From Buddleja alternifolia (Eukaryota > Streptophyta > Magnoliopsida > Lamiales > Scrophulariaceae), in the NCBI GenBank assembly GCA_019426215.1, contig CM033397.1, forward strand, positions 26,786,480 through 26,850,479: a stretch of DNA of 64,000 bases, read 5' to 3'. Shown in pieces: positions 54,723 to 64,000 of the stretch. The translations under genes and the position numbers were made by a program. Each line of letters starts with the position of its first letter. The first letter of the stretch is position 1. The notes below the pieces were generated by a model. That model did no database searches. It had not been told where the DNA came from and saw only the letters and a program-made list of their open reading frames with translations.

Positions 54723-54974
54723 CTATCCGACGGTCGGCACTGAAGTGACTTTGTATTGCCCATCAAAAAAGACCCAGACACGATTGCAACAAAAATTAGG
54801 CCACACACGTTCTCCAACAGGGACAAGCACAGCAGTAACCTTTGGATTCTCACGATGAATTGTGGCCTTGGCTTCTTCGGTACTTTTTCCAAGCAGTTCT
54901 GGCCATCTCTCTTTGTCATCCTTGGGGCATCCCTTAACTTTGCATGGTGGATACTTATATGGATCTATGGGCAT
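54723..54974 (-). CDS. potato inhibitor I family serine protease inhibitor (83 aa)
   Basis: Open on the minus strand: MPIDPYKYPPCKVKGCPKDD, then ERWPELLGKSTEEAKATIHR, ENPKVTAVLVPVGERV and NRVWVFFDGQYKVTSVPTVG to the stop. The WPELLG opening, ATIxRENPxVxAVxVPxG and RVWVxxD...VPTVG are the family signature (inhibitor I13: chymotrypsin/subtilisin inhibitors of plant defence). Length fits the family's small cytosolic members; no signal peptide. The ATG is the first one downstream of a TATAAATA box at 55047-55040. By alignment to barley CI-2, the reactive-site P1 position appears to be Pro and the supporting Arg is Cys (WPNFCCNRV). That is atypical, so inhibitory activity is doubtful. The only clear host gene here. 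Confidence 0.85.
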   Translation of the reverse strand: MPIDPYKYPPCKVKGCPKDDKERWPELLGKSTEEAKATIHRENPKVTAVLVPVGERVWPNFCCNRVWVFFDGQYKVTSVPTVG

Positions 54975-55039
54975 TTTGTCTATTGGCTTAGTTTCCTGTC
55001 TGTAATTGTACGTGACAAATGATTCATGTTATGGACTTA

Positions 55040-55047
55040 TATTTATA
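55040..55047 (-). promoter_or_regulatory. TATA box of the protease-inhibitor gene
   Basis: Minus-strand TATAAATA, 66 bases upstream of the chosen ATG. A transcription start about 30 bases downstream would exclude the ATG at 55023 (a 15-codon frame) from the mRNA. Confidence 0.6.
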
Positions 55048-55837
55048 CTAATTCTTTACTTGATAGATACAGATTAACTACAAAAGTCAATCAAAATGAG
55101 TGGTTAATATAGTATATGTTGATAATCGATAATGTAATTATTTCTATTCTCTACATATATACGAATAAAATAGAAATAAGCTCTTTTAATCTGGACAAAA
55201 TAGTTATGACATGTAACCTAGAAGATTGACTTCTGTAATTACCGCTAATCACATGGTTTTCATTGAGTCAATTTTTGGATTATGAAGAATCATAGATTAT
55301 TATATATCATATATCCATTATCTGTTATACATTATAGTAAGAGTATGTTTGGGAAATTGGTTTGACTTTGACTCAATACATACCAATTTTATGATAATTT
55401 AAATTTTTTATTGCAGTGAAAAAACCTCAGCCACCTGGCATTACATTTGATGAAAATATAAAGAAGAAGAAAATCAAGTAGCACGGACAATATCAAGAAA
55501 AAGTTCTATTATTAATAAGTTCAATTATATATAAAAGTCTTTGATAGTACTATCAATATAATCAATATTAAAATATGAAAAAATTTCGCGTACAACTTCG
55601 ATAAACTTCTTAAGATTGCCGATATATTTTGAAACTAATATAAATTTATTGGAAGTTTTAGTGTTCTTTTTTGTTACACCTAATAATTGTTATTTTACAT
55701 ATCCATTAAAACTAAAACAAGTTCGAATATCTACACACAAATATTGCAAAAAGAATAATACATTTATCATAACTAGTCCCCCCAAACCATTCATCCATGG
55801 ATTCGTCCCTGATAGGTTGTATATGCTAGATCATACA
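55048..55837. other. upstream region of the inhibitor gene; possible stray 3' exon at 55417-55481
   Basis: Mostly AT-rich without a gene. On the plus strand a T-rich stretch ending TTATTGCAG (55416) is followed by an open 65-base stretch reading KKPQPPGITFDENIKKKKIK and a stop at 55479. It looks like a terminal exon but has no visible upstream exons. Confidence 0.3.
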
Positions 55838-56403
55838 TGACACCGAAGACTCCCTTGTCATGCTAAATTTACCCAAGTAATGATCTTTGCGGAGAAGTGC
55901 ATGATATTCAAAATTTCAGCAAAATAATAACAGCTTGACCACAAATTTTTAGCTAACTTTGAATACAAAACTGCTTTGTTCTAGACGTATCCTGATTATG
56001 TACCATATATGTGTGGAGAGCCCTATGTTACTAGTTTCATGGGAAGAAAACGGTTCAAGAATTCGAGCTTTCTACAATGAGTTATGAATTTTTTCGTGAA
56101 GATGCACACAGCTGTCCGCACAGCCGAGAAGCTCCAGTTGCTGAAATTTTGAATAACTTTTCATTTCTCCCTAAAGTTTCCTATTCTATTAAATAGTTTA
56201 TCTAATTATTTAAGAGTCTTCTTTGAATTAGTAGTCAAGGTCTTTAAGTTTGTTTACATTCCCTAAGTACTTTTAAGTTTTCTAAGTGTAATTAAGTTAC
56301 CTTGAAATTCACTTTGACTGGAGGGTTGTTCCAACTTCTTGTTCTATAAATTTCCATCATATGTATTGTATTGAGGAGATTGAATTGAAGTAAAAAAATT
56401 AAG
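55838..56403 (+). repeat. 5' LTR of element G, 3' end missing
   Basis: TGACACCGAAGACTCC to GAAGTAAAAAAATTAAG, matching 57535-58086 and 62983-63001. It ends where the MITE-like sequence begins, about 150 bp short of the full LTR. TATAAATTT near 56344. Confidence 0.88.
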
Positions 56404-56633
56404 GCTGTGTTTGCTTTTATTTTGGAGGTTTGTTTTGGTAAAAAAGTTTATTGGGAGTTGTATATTTTGATGAAAATGTGTTTGGTTTTGTGTTTGATTT
56501 TATTTTCAGAAGTAACAAAAGTTACTGTAGCAGTCAAATCATGCAAGTTTTTGTCTGAAAAGTTATGTTTATAATTAGTTAATGATTGAAAAATATAATA
56601 TAATATGAGTTTTAAATGATTATAATATTACGG

Positions 56634-56670
<37 letters not shown>

Positions 56671-56803
56671 AGTTGATGTAATTAGTAGGCGCCCTAAAGT
56701 ACACACAAATAGGGAGACAATAGCTGATAAATTTTTGGACAAAAAAAGTCCGTTTTGGTAAAAAAAAAAAAAACATAAAGCAAACAAGTTTTGGCCAAGA
56801 TTT
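56404..56803. mobile_element. MITE-like insertion at the broken end of element G's 5' LTR
   Basis: Left end GGCTGTGTTTGCTTTTATTT; near the right end AAACATAAAGCAAACAAG is the approximate inverse. Style resembles the PIF/Harbinger MITE at 13786. Holds a TA microsatellite (56635-56668) and an A-run (56760-56774). The missing rest of the LTR means insertion was accompanied or followed by a deletion. No clean TSD. Confidence 0.45.
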
Positions 56804-57460
56804 TTGGCCCAAATGTGTTTGAAGGGAAAGCATTTTCGGTTCTCTATGCAAGTGGGTGCTTCCAACCGGGGGAGTTCCGTGAACAACAAATCATCACCAA
56901 CACCAAAATTTCAGCCCACTAAATCAGTACCCAAAAGTGAAGTCGTGACTAATCCAAGTCGCTACAATAATCCTAATGCATCTAAGAAGTGCTTCAAGTG
57001 CCAAGGCTTTGGACATATTGCATCAAATTGTCCAAATCGCAAGATTATTGCTTTGGTGGATGAAAATATTAATGAAGAAACCAATGACCCATCAGAAAGT
57101 GTTGAAGAAGAAACAAGAGAGAATGAAAAAATTACCTATGAAGATCATGGTGAATCACTAGTTATTCGTCGAACTTTGAGTGCGATTCATGTAGATGATG
57201 ATACGTGGCTGTGCAATAGACTTTTTCATACAAGATGCAGTAGTCATGAGAAAATATGAGATGTTATCATCGATGGAGCAAGTTGTGAAAATAGATGGTT
57301 GAAAAGCTGGATTTGAAAATGGAGCATCATCCACAACCTTACAAACTTCCGTGGCTGCATAAAAGACACGAGGTCCGGGTAGATAAAATATGTCTTGTAC
57401 ATTTCTCCATTAGGAAGAGTTATGTGGATGAACTATGGAGTTTCAACAACTTTCAATGTC
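56804..57460 (+). pseudogene. gag tail and protease remnant of element G
   Basis: The gag tail has a CCHC knuckle CFKCQGFGHIASNC (about 56989-57030), then an acidic linker. The frame meets TGA at 57257, probably replacing a Cys codon, because it goes on with DVIIDGASCEN, a protease active-site segment. After a frameshift near 57290, KLDLKMEHHPQPYKLPWLHK and EVRVDKICLVHFSI follow, the next conserved protease block. Nothing of RT remains before the polypurine tract. Confidence 0.8.
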
Positions 57461-57522
57461 ACTGATCTATCACTTTACTCCGGCCAAGAAGTCGAATTAG
57501 ACTTGAGGACGAGTCTTTCTTA

Positions 57523-57534
57523 ACCAGGGGAGAA
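57523..57534 (+). promoter_or_regulatory. polypurine tract of element G
   Basis: ACCAGGGGAGAA directly before the 3' LTR start TAACACCG (originally TGACACCG). Confidence 0.75.
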
Positions 57535-58086
57535 TAACACCGAAGACTCCTTTGTAACGCTAAATTTACCCAAGTAATGATCTTTGTGGGAGAAGTGCAT
57601 GATATTCAAAATTTTCAGCAGATTAATAACAGCTTGACCACAGATTTTTAGCCGATTTTGAATACAAACCTGCTTTGTTCTAGAAGTCTTCTGATTACAT
57701 GTAATATATGTGTGGATAGCCCTATGTGTCTAATTTCATGATAAGAAAATGGTTCATGAATCCGAGCTTTCTACAATGAGTTATGAATTTTCTCGTGAAG
57801 ACGCGCACAGCTGTCTATACAGCCGAGAAGATCCAAAAGTTGCTCAAATTTTGAATAACTTTTCAATTCTCCCTAAAGTTTCCTATTCTATTAAATAGTT
57901 TATCTAATTATTTAAGAGTCTTCTTTGAATTAGTAGTCAAGGTCTTTAAGTTTGTTTACATTGCCTAAGTACTTTTAAGTTTTCTAACTCTAATTAAGTT
58001 ACCTTGAAATTCACTTTGACTGGAGGGTTGTTCCAGCTTCTTATTCTATAAACCCATCATATGCATTGTATTGAGGAGATTGAATT
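57535..58086 (+). repeat. 3' LTR of element G, left part
   Basis: Aligns with 55838-56390. Its start has G to A (TAACACC). Interrupted at 58086 by element E and continued at 62983-63150. Confidence 0.9.
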
Positions 58087-59156
58087 TGTTGACCTTTTTG
58101 GTCTCAAATCTCATTTGGTTTTGAAGATGACAAGTAACTTGATTATATGCTTATATTTGTTTCTTTCCTTGTGTAGAATTTTGGTAAGTTCCAGCAGATT
58201 ATAATTACTCTAAGGATTGGTGCAAGATCTTGACTATAAAAGGGAAGTGTGCACTCATCTCTCATCTTACAATATTCTCTATCTTTCTGTTTTAGTAATA
58301 TATATTTCTCTATATATAATTACTTCTTGATCCTAGTTGTGCTTACCTTACCTATAAGATCTCAAACTATAAGAAAATGAGCCTTTATGCTAGAATATGG
58401 AAAGAAGTGTTTTTATATTAATATATATCTTAATCTTCCTTTCCTCCTCAAATCATGTTTTGTATTATGTCTCCTTGCTTACCTTAAGTGAATCATATCT
58501 CTACATATTCTTTCCATTAATTCATTATTGGGATATGTTTACCCTTTCATAGAAGATCTTTTAAATATATGGAAGGAGCCGTTTTATCTTTCTTTACTTA
58601 CTCATTTGCTCCAGCTATATATATGAATCTTTTCACTTCAGCAAACTGCGAATTCTACAAGCCTTTTACAACATATTATTGATATCAATTTATTCTTATT
58701 TATAGGTACCTTCTCCGCTAAATTCCAGTGAGGAAGGAGCGGTACCAGTTAATGCTTGGAATTCAGAGTGACAAACACGAGTGGTCGAGAAGTGTTTTTG
58801 AGTCTAGTCTCTCATAATTCCCAGTTGAAATCGTAGTTGCGGATTAACCTTTTGGTTCCACCGTTTTGTTCCTAGTATATAGTAGAGCAATGCTCACTTC
58901 TTCAAATCAAGTGTGTTTTGTTTTGTTAGTATTTGTAGTGTCTGAAATTTTTCAGCACTTATCTTTTTCATTCTGTTTTGTATTAAGTTTCTATTTAAAT
59001 CATGTTCTGAAACTTCGAAGTTCCAATCGTTATTTCAATATAAGTATTTTTTAGTTTTACCTTTTGGTACTTAATGATTCCGCCGTGCGTTTTAGCACAT
59101 TTTTTAATACCCTAATTCACTCCCCTCCCCCCTTCTTAGGTATATCTTAAGTTACA
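58087..59156 (+). repeat. 5' LTR of element E
   Basis: TGTTGACCTTTTTGG to AAGTTACA. TATAAAAGG box at 58235-58243. The U3 is short (about 150 bp) and no GC-rich palindromes are present. Confidence 0.95.
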
Positions 59157-59157
59157 A

Positions 59158-59171
59158 TTGGCATCAGAGCC
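59158..59171 (+). promoter_or_regulatory. primer binding site of element E
   Basis: TTGGCATCAGAGCC, initiator tRNA-Met type, identical to that of element A, one base after the LTR. Confidence 0.88.
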
Positions 59172-59218
59172 AGGTGGCTCATTTCTAAGGGTTTAACCAC
59201 CCGAGTCAAAAGATCTAC

Positions 59219-60580
59219 ATGGTTGGTTACATTTTTGATATGTATGCAGAGGGGCAATCTCACTCCCGTCCACCACTATTCGACGGTTCAAATTATGCCA
59301 CCTGGAAGAACCGGATGGAAGAGTATTTTATTTCCATTGATTTTAAACTTTGGAAATTCCTGCTGATCCAGAAGAAATGACTGATGAACAATTCAATGAC
59401 TTGCTATGATCACTAGAAGAATGAACATTCTCCAACAGAGCCGGAATTTTCAGCGAAATCCTAAATCTAACTTCCAACAAAGAGATCCTCAGAAAAATGA
59501 TAAGATAATATGTCATGAATGTTTTGAACCTGGTCACATCAGATTTGACTGTCCTAGACTGAGGAAGTTCCAGAGGAATGACCAAAGTTCCAGACAACGA
59601 GCTCTATCCATGCAACGATGAGGACAACTGTCTTATGGTTAACAAACAGGTATCTATTGAATCGAAATCCTGATTTAAATTATTGTAATGATGATACCGC
59701 TGAAAATACCGACTTATACGATATTCTTAAAAATTATGAAAATCAGATCGAAAACTTGATTTATAAGAATAAATTGCTTCAAAACCAACTCAAAAAAATT
59801 TCTTTAGAAAAGGCTTAATTGGAACAGAAATTCGATGACCTCAAGAAAGATAAAGTTTACCTTGAGAAAGAAAAGGAATATCTATTTGAAAAAACATTTC
59901 TGTGTGGAAACAAGTTTCTGATTTGAAAAAGCAAGTCAAAGGAAAAGATGTCATGCACATACCACATATGCATCATAATCATACTTGTCATGCATCTACT
60001 TCCAGAACATGTTCCAACACTAAATTTGTGAAAACTGCTCATAATCATGCTCATCGTGCTGAAACTAGAAAGAACACCGCCTATTATAAAGTCTTTCATA
60101 CATGCGGTAGAAATGGTCATGTCGCATACAGGTGTTACTTGAAAAAGGACATTGGTACAAAACTTATATGGGTACCAAAAGTCAACTATACTAACTTTTG
60201 AGGACCCACTGATAAATGAGTACCAAAACAAAATTATTGCAGGAACAGCCTCAGAACCAAGCCTGGAAGAACAAATGGTAGTTAAACATCGAATGTTCCA
60301 GGCATATGACCGGCGACATTTCCAAAGACGTCCCCCTCAGTACTTTCACTAGTGGTAAAGTCTCATCTACAGATCATACAGAAGGAACCATTGTTGGTAA
60401 GGGATCCATTTGTAAGAATGGATCTATTATTATTATTAATGAAATTTGTTTAATTCAGGGCTTGAAACGTGACTTGCTTAGCATAATTCAATTATGCAAT
60501 AAAGGTTATCAAGTCCAATTATTTCCTACTCATTACTCCTTTATGCAAAACAATGAATTGATCTTCAATGTCTCTTGAGA
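59219..60580 (+). pseudogene. gag and protease remnants of element E
   Basis: ATG at 59219 (MVGYIFDMYAEGQSHSRPPL, matching element A's EGQSHS ... LFDGSNYA). After SIDFKLWKF a deletion of roughly 150 codons jumps to MTDEQFNDL. Then come the knuckle CHECFEPGHIRFDC (59511-59552), a coiled coil (about 59620-59930) and a second knuckle with its first Cys changed to Phe (FHTCGRNGHVAYRC, about 60094-60135). TKLIWVPKVNY follows, then a protease remnant (MTGDISKDVPLSTF) without the Asp-Ser-Gly motif. Several frameshifts. Confidence 0.82.
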
Positions 60581-61310
60581 TAGAAAAGTTTTTTGCATAA
60601 ATCTTGATGATCTTACCAGTGTCTGGTAGTTGCAGATGAAGGCAGCGAGACTTGGCATCGGAGAGTTTGGCCTGCCAATATGGAACTTCTTCGTCTCGAC
60701 CTTTTTGGTCCTATGAAAACTACTACTAATGCTGGTTACTCAAATCGGAGTCAATCTTATCGTATTATCCAAAAACATAAAAATGTCACATTTGACGAAA
60801 CTCACTCTCTTTTATGTGAGATCTTTTCCAAATATATACAACAGGAATTCGAGATAAGCTCTATGGGAGGATTAAATTTCCTTCTCGGATTACAAGTAAA
60901 ACAGACCAAGAATGGAATCTTTATATCTCAAAAGAAATATACCAGGGAACTTTTCCGGAAGTTCGGGATGGATGAGTGTAACCCTGTCTCTACTCCCATG
61001 TGCACATCCACTAAACTTGATAGGGATGAATCATGTAAGCTTATTGATGAAAATCTCTTTCGAGGTATGATTGATAACTTGCTTTACTTAATTGCAAGTC
61101 GTTCGGATATTATGTTCGCTACCTGCCTTTGTGTTAGATTTCGGTTCGAACCTAAAGAATCTCATTTACTTTCTTTTAAATGCATTTTTAGATATCTTAA
61201 GGGCACTATAAATGTTGGTCTCTGGTATTCAACATCTACCAATTTTGATCTTCTTGGTTATTCCTATGCTGATTATGCTGGTTGTAGAGCGGCACCTGTA
61301 AAATTCTAGG
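60581..61310 (+). pseudogene. deletion fusion: integrase start joined to RT end (element E)
   Basis: The 209-codon ORF starting at 60680 begins MELLRLDLFGPMKT (first integrase Asp region). It jumps into the integrase C-terminal region (GYSNRSQSYRIIQKHKNVTF) and then into the last third of RT (GGLNFLLGLQVKQTKNGIFI, LFRKFGMDECNPVSTPMCTS, NLLYLIASRSDIMFATCLCV). Compared with element A and normal copia pol, most of integrase and the RT catalytic core are gone. The long open frame is a result of the joints, not a functional enzyme. Confidence 0.85.
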
Positions 61311-61700
61311 GGAAAGTCTAGTGGCCTAGTATAGTAAGAAACAAAGTACGGTTGCTCTATCCATACTAAAGCTGAATATATGGCTATGGGACAATGTTGT
61401 GCACAATTACTCTGGATGAAAATGTGATGTTACTATAAATTTTGTTAAACATTCCCATTTTTTTGTGAGAATACAGGTGCCATCAGAATTACTAAATATC
61501 CAGTGTATCAAACATATTGAAGTTAAACATCATTTCATCCCTGATCGTGTTAAAAAATGTGGTGTTACTATAAATTTTGTTAGCACAAATTTGCAATTAG
61601 TTGATATCTTTACTAAAGCTCTTAGCATGGATAAATTCTAGGATTTAAGATCTAAACCTGGTATTAATGAACTTCCTAAGTTTGCACATGCATGATGTCT
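61311..61700 (+). pseudogene. RNase H end of element E
   Basis: Frameshifted pieces: SKKQSTVALSILKAEYMAMG, QLLWMKM, CENTGAIRITKYPVYQ, then IEVKHHFIPDRVKKCGVTIN and NLQLVDIFTKALSMDKF, the closing motif of copia pol. An internal repeat of GTTACTATAAATTTTGTTA occurs at about 61430 and 61563. Confidence 0.75.
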
Positions 61701-61897
61701 TACTTTTCTCGCTCTTAACTGCTTTTTGATGATGAAAGGGGAGAGAAAGAAGTGTATTGTATTATGCTCTGTGTTCTTCTCGGCACTTTTTATTTAGACA
61801 GGGGGAGAAACCACCTACTCAGGGGGAGCATCTGGTATGATCTTTTCAATTTCTTTGGTCTCTCTGCACAATGGTAACGCACTCCTTGTCATCATCA

Positions 61898-61910
61898 AAA
61901 AGGGGGAGAT
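61898..61910 (+). promoter_or_regulatory. polypurine tract of element E
   Basis: AAAAAGGGGGAGAT directly before the 3' LTR. A further GGGGGAG occurs upstream at 61802 and 61822. Confidence 0.8.
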
Positions 61911-62982
61911 TGTTGACCTTTTTGGTCTCAAACTCATTTGGTTTTGAAGATGACAAGTAACTTGATTATATGCTTATATTTGTTTCTTTCCTTGTGCAGA
62001 ATTTTGGTAAGTTCCAGTAGATTATAATTACTCTAAGGATTGGTGCAAGATCTTGACTATAAAAGGGAAGTGTGCACTCATCTCTCATCTTACAATATTC
62101 TCTATCTTTTTGTTTTAGTAATATATATTTCTCTATCTATAATTACTTCTTGATCCTAGTTGTGCTTACCTTACGTATAAGATCTCAAATTATAAGCAAA
62201 GGAGCCATTATGCTACAATATGGAAAAAAGTGTTTTTATATTAATATATATCTTAATCTTCCTTTCCTCCTCAAATCATGTTTTGTATTATGTCTCCTTG
62301 CTTACCTTAAGTGAATCATATCTCTACATATTCTTTCCATTAATTCATTGTTGGGATATGTTTACCCTTTCATAGAAGATCTTTTAAATATATGGAATGA
62401 GTCGTTTTATCTTTCTTTACTTACTCATTTGCTCCAGCTATATATATGAATCTTTTCACTTTAGCAAACTACGAACTCTACAAGCCTTTTACAGCATATT
62501 ATTGATATCAATTTATTCTTGTTTATAGGTACCTTCTCCGCTAAGTTCCAGTGAGGAATGAGCGGTACCAGTTAATCCTTGGAATTCGGAGTGACAAACA
62601 CGAGTGGTCGAGAAGTGTTTTTGAGTCTTGTCTCTCATAATTCCCAGTTGGAATTGTAGTTGCGGATTAACCTTTAGGTTCCGCCGTTTTGTTCCTAAGG
62701 TATAGTAAAGCAAAGCTTACTTCTTCAAATCGAGTGTGTTTTGTCTAGTTAGTATTTGTAGTGTCCGAAATCTCTCAGCACTTATCTTTTTCATTCTGTT
62801 TTGTATTAAGTTTTCATTTGGATCTTGTTCTGGAACTTCTAAGTTCCAATCGTTATTTTAATATAAGTAGTTTTTAGTTTTACCTTTTGGTACTTATTGA
62901 TTCCACTATGCGTTTAGCACAATTTTTAATAACCTAATTCAAACCCCCCCCCCCCCCCCCCCCAGGTATATTTTAAGTTACA
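61911..62982 (+). repeat. 3' LTR of element E
   Basis: Same ends as 58087-59156. TATAAAAGG at 62058-62066. A run of 20 C (62944-62963) near its end is shorter and interrupted in the 5' copy (CCCCTCCCCCC). Confidence 0.95.
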
Positions 62983-63150
62983 GAATTGAAGTAAAAAAAA
63001 TTAAGTATTTAGCTTTGGCTAATCAAGAGGAAGGATTTCTTCTCTTTCCAAATCTTATCTCTTAGGTGAGTTCCTTTGAGTGGCGAGTTTTATCCAAAGT
63101 GTGTGCTTGTGTTACCTTCTAATTTCTCCCTTCGCATATTTTCGGTGTCA
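62983..63150 (+). repeat. 3' LTR of element G, right part
   Basis: Resumes at GAATTGAAGT (duplicated by element E) and ends TTCGGTGTCA at 63150, then the TSD ATACA. Confidence 0.88.
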
Positions 63151-63155
63151 ATACA

Positions 63156-63370
63156 TACTATGAAAATTATAACAGAGATGTTAGAGATATTTCGTAGCAC
63201 AAAATAAATTTGCTAAGTCTTCATAAATCACTAGGAAATTCTTGTCATTTGCAATGAATGAACTGTTGAATATAAAATAATTAAAATTGCTACTAAAATT
63301 ATGTTCCAAAATTCTCTATTACTGCTAATTTGACACACATGCTGGTTTGCTAATTTGTTGTATTTGGTGT
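63156..63370. other. short spacer, nothing recognised
   Basis: AT-rich DNA between the TSD of element G and the next LTR. No ORF or motif. Confidence 0.5.
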
Positions 63371-64000
63371 TGTTATGTCCCAAAAATGGTTTTGAAGTTT
63401 TTTTGGGTTTTCCTCCTGTTTATTGTTTGGTTCTTTTTCATCTTTACATTATAGAGTTTTTGAAAGTTTAAACTGAGGAAACGTTGTATGAAATTGGATC
63501 AAGGTGATAGGTATTAAGTATGGAGACAAATCAAATGGATCAAAAGGAAGAAGAAAGAAAGTTTCAGCACTGGAAAAGGGTGCCGCGGCACAGCGCCGCG
63601 GCACAAATCAAGACCATGCCGCGGCACAACGCCGCGGCACAAATCAAGACCATACCGCGGCACAAATCAAGATTGTGCCCCGGCACAGTGCCGCGGCGCA
63701 AAAACGCAGATTGTCCCAAACACGGGTCTTGACACTTGTTCACGCGTTTTTGATGACTTGACACGTTTTGGACGCGTTTTTCATCATGGTTGGACACATT
63801 TTTTGTTCTTCTTTGCCTATATATATCTTCATGTTGTTGTGTAACATTTAGTGCAAGAATTGTATAAGAAAAGACTAGAATTATACATACACTATCCTCT
63901 TGTAATTGCATTCATAGAAAGAAATAATATCTCTCTAGCATAGGTCCGTGGACGTAGGCATTATTGGCCGAACCACGTAAATCGTTGTCTCGTTTTCTTG
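63371..64000 (+). repeat. start of another LTR at the right edge, with GTGCCGCGGCAC words
   Basis: Possible LTR start TGTTATGTCCCAAAAATGG. Clustered palindromic words (63580-63699), TATATATA box near 63818-63828, and near the window end GTGGACGTAGGCATTATTGG with CGAACCACGTAAATC, a block often seen in the R-U5 of plant LTRs (from memory). Its end and element are outside the window. ORFs here are made by the repeats only. Confidence 0.5.
63580..63699. repeat. array of GTGCCGCGGCAC-type palindromes
   Basis: Seven copies: 63580-63591 (perfect), 63593-63604, 63616-63627, 63629-63640, 63653-63663, 63675-63686, 63688-63699. Several are joined by ACAAATCAAGACCAT, giving a short tandem pattern. They lie about 120-240 bases upstream of the putative TATA box. 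Confidence 0.88.

Larger units (their letters stand above)
58082..62987 (+). mobile_element. Ty1/copia element E (same family as A), nested in the 3' LTR of element G
   Basis: Element 58087-62982 with TSD GAATT (58082-58086 and 62983-62987). LTRs of 1070 and 1072 bp are very similar (about five differences in the first 245 aligned bases by eye), implying a fairly recent insertion. The internal region is only 2.75 kb: large parts of gag, protease, integrase and RT are deleted. LTR ends, primer site and gag motifs match element A. Confidence 0.95.
55833..63155 (+). mobile_element. shrunken Ty3/gypsy element G (chromovirus-like?), host of element E
   Basis: Element 55838-63150 with TSD ATACA (55833-55837 and 63151-63155). 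LTR ends TGACACCGA and TCGGTGTCA are inverted repeats. 5' LTR remnant 55838-56403, MITE-like insert, gag and protease fragments (56804-57460), polypurine tract and 3' LTR 57535-63150 split by element E. RT, RNase H and integrase are absent. Lineage uncertain: the CCHC gag and DGASCEN protease suggest a chromovirus-type gypsy (inference). Confidence 0.88.

Noticed and set aside
54756..55022. 88-codon plus-strand ORF
   Set aside because: Antisense shadow of the protease-inhibitor gene, whose minus-strand protein has a clear family signature.
56612..56889. ORFs of 79-89 codons on the minus strand
   Set aside because: They run across a TA microsatellite and the MITE-like insert; not coding.
63580..63699. 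CRISPR-like regular repeats
   Set aside because: Repeats are short palindromes with repeated, not unique, spacers, inside a plant LTR with a TATA box; no cas genes; eukaryotic context.
63504..63911. ORFs of 70-115 codons over the palindromic array
   Set aside because: Open in several frames on both strands because the repeat lacks stops; the peptides are simple repeats (AAAQRRGTNQDH).
1..64000. tRNA or rRNA genes, bacterial operons, prophage or integron features
   Set aside because: Both strands were read for them; none seen. tRNA-like signals are primer binding sites or a doubtful SINE.

Overview
This window is nuclear DNA of a flowering plant, almost certainly a eudicot; I cannot name the species. 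Almost all of it is transposable elements inserted into one another. The evidence is complete LTR retrotransposon anatomy (LTRs, tRNA primer sites, polypurine tracts, gag/protease/RT/RNase H/integrase), MITEs, and target-site duplications (TSDs) that can be read directly. The only convincing host gene is a small potato-inhibitor-I type protease inhibitor (54723-54974, minus).

Layout. (1) 1-25611 is a stack on the minus strand. Copia element A (1-4204, cut by the window edge) lies inside the 3' LTR of a large copia element B (about 4205-25611). B itself was hit by a Tourist-like MITE (13786-14333, TSD tta), a 1.6-kb solo copia LTR (14683-16290, TSD atatc/gtatc) and Athila-like gypsy element C (16608-22862, plus strand, TSD ctctc). 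(2) 25612-27053 is a spacer with a 160-bp direct repeat and a Mutator-type MITE (25899-26658, 10-bp TSD). (3) 27054-41439 is one solo LTR of chromovirus (Tekay/Del) appearance (TSD tgatt). It is split by Tat-lineage gypsy element D (27546-38230, minus, TSD gcgta) and by a long-TIR element. (4) 41996-54250 is a copia-type LTR fragment split by Athila-like element F (42310-52488, plus, TSD ttaga). (5) 54250-55832 is low-copy-looking DNA holding the protease-inhibitor gene. (6) 55838-63150 is a shrunken gypsy element G (TSD ataca) whose 3' LTR is split by copia element E (58087-62982, TSD gaatt), the same family as A. (7) 63371-64000 is the beginning of another LTR.

All element coding regions carry stops, frameshifts or deletions. 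The best preserved are D gag (371 codons open) and F, where gag-protease-RT-RNase H stays in one frame for 3.9 kb apart from five stops. C, E and G are deletion derivatives. D carries an intron-containing gene on its antisense strand. B has about 4.5 kb of extra coding sequence between pol and its 3' LTR. C and F carry the extra post-integrase ORF typical of Athila.

The least explained signal is a set of family-specific palindromic words. F has about 18 copies of variants of AACGTTCGAACGTT in its U3, in the gag-protease linker and downstream of integrase. C has AGGCGCCTAGGCGCCT-type palindromes, the LTR at the right edge has GTGCCGCGGCAC, and D has a 9-bp-stem hairpin. In all four the words lie in U3 a short way upstream of the TATA box. 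I know of no name for this pattern. All lineage names and domain calls are from reading motifs by eye; no database was searched.
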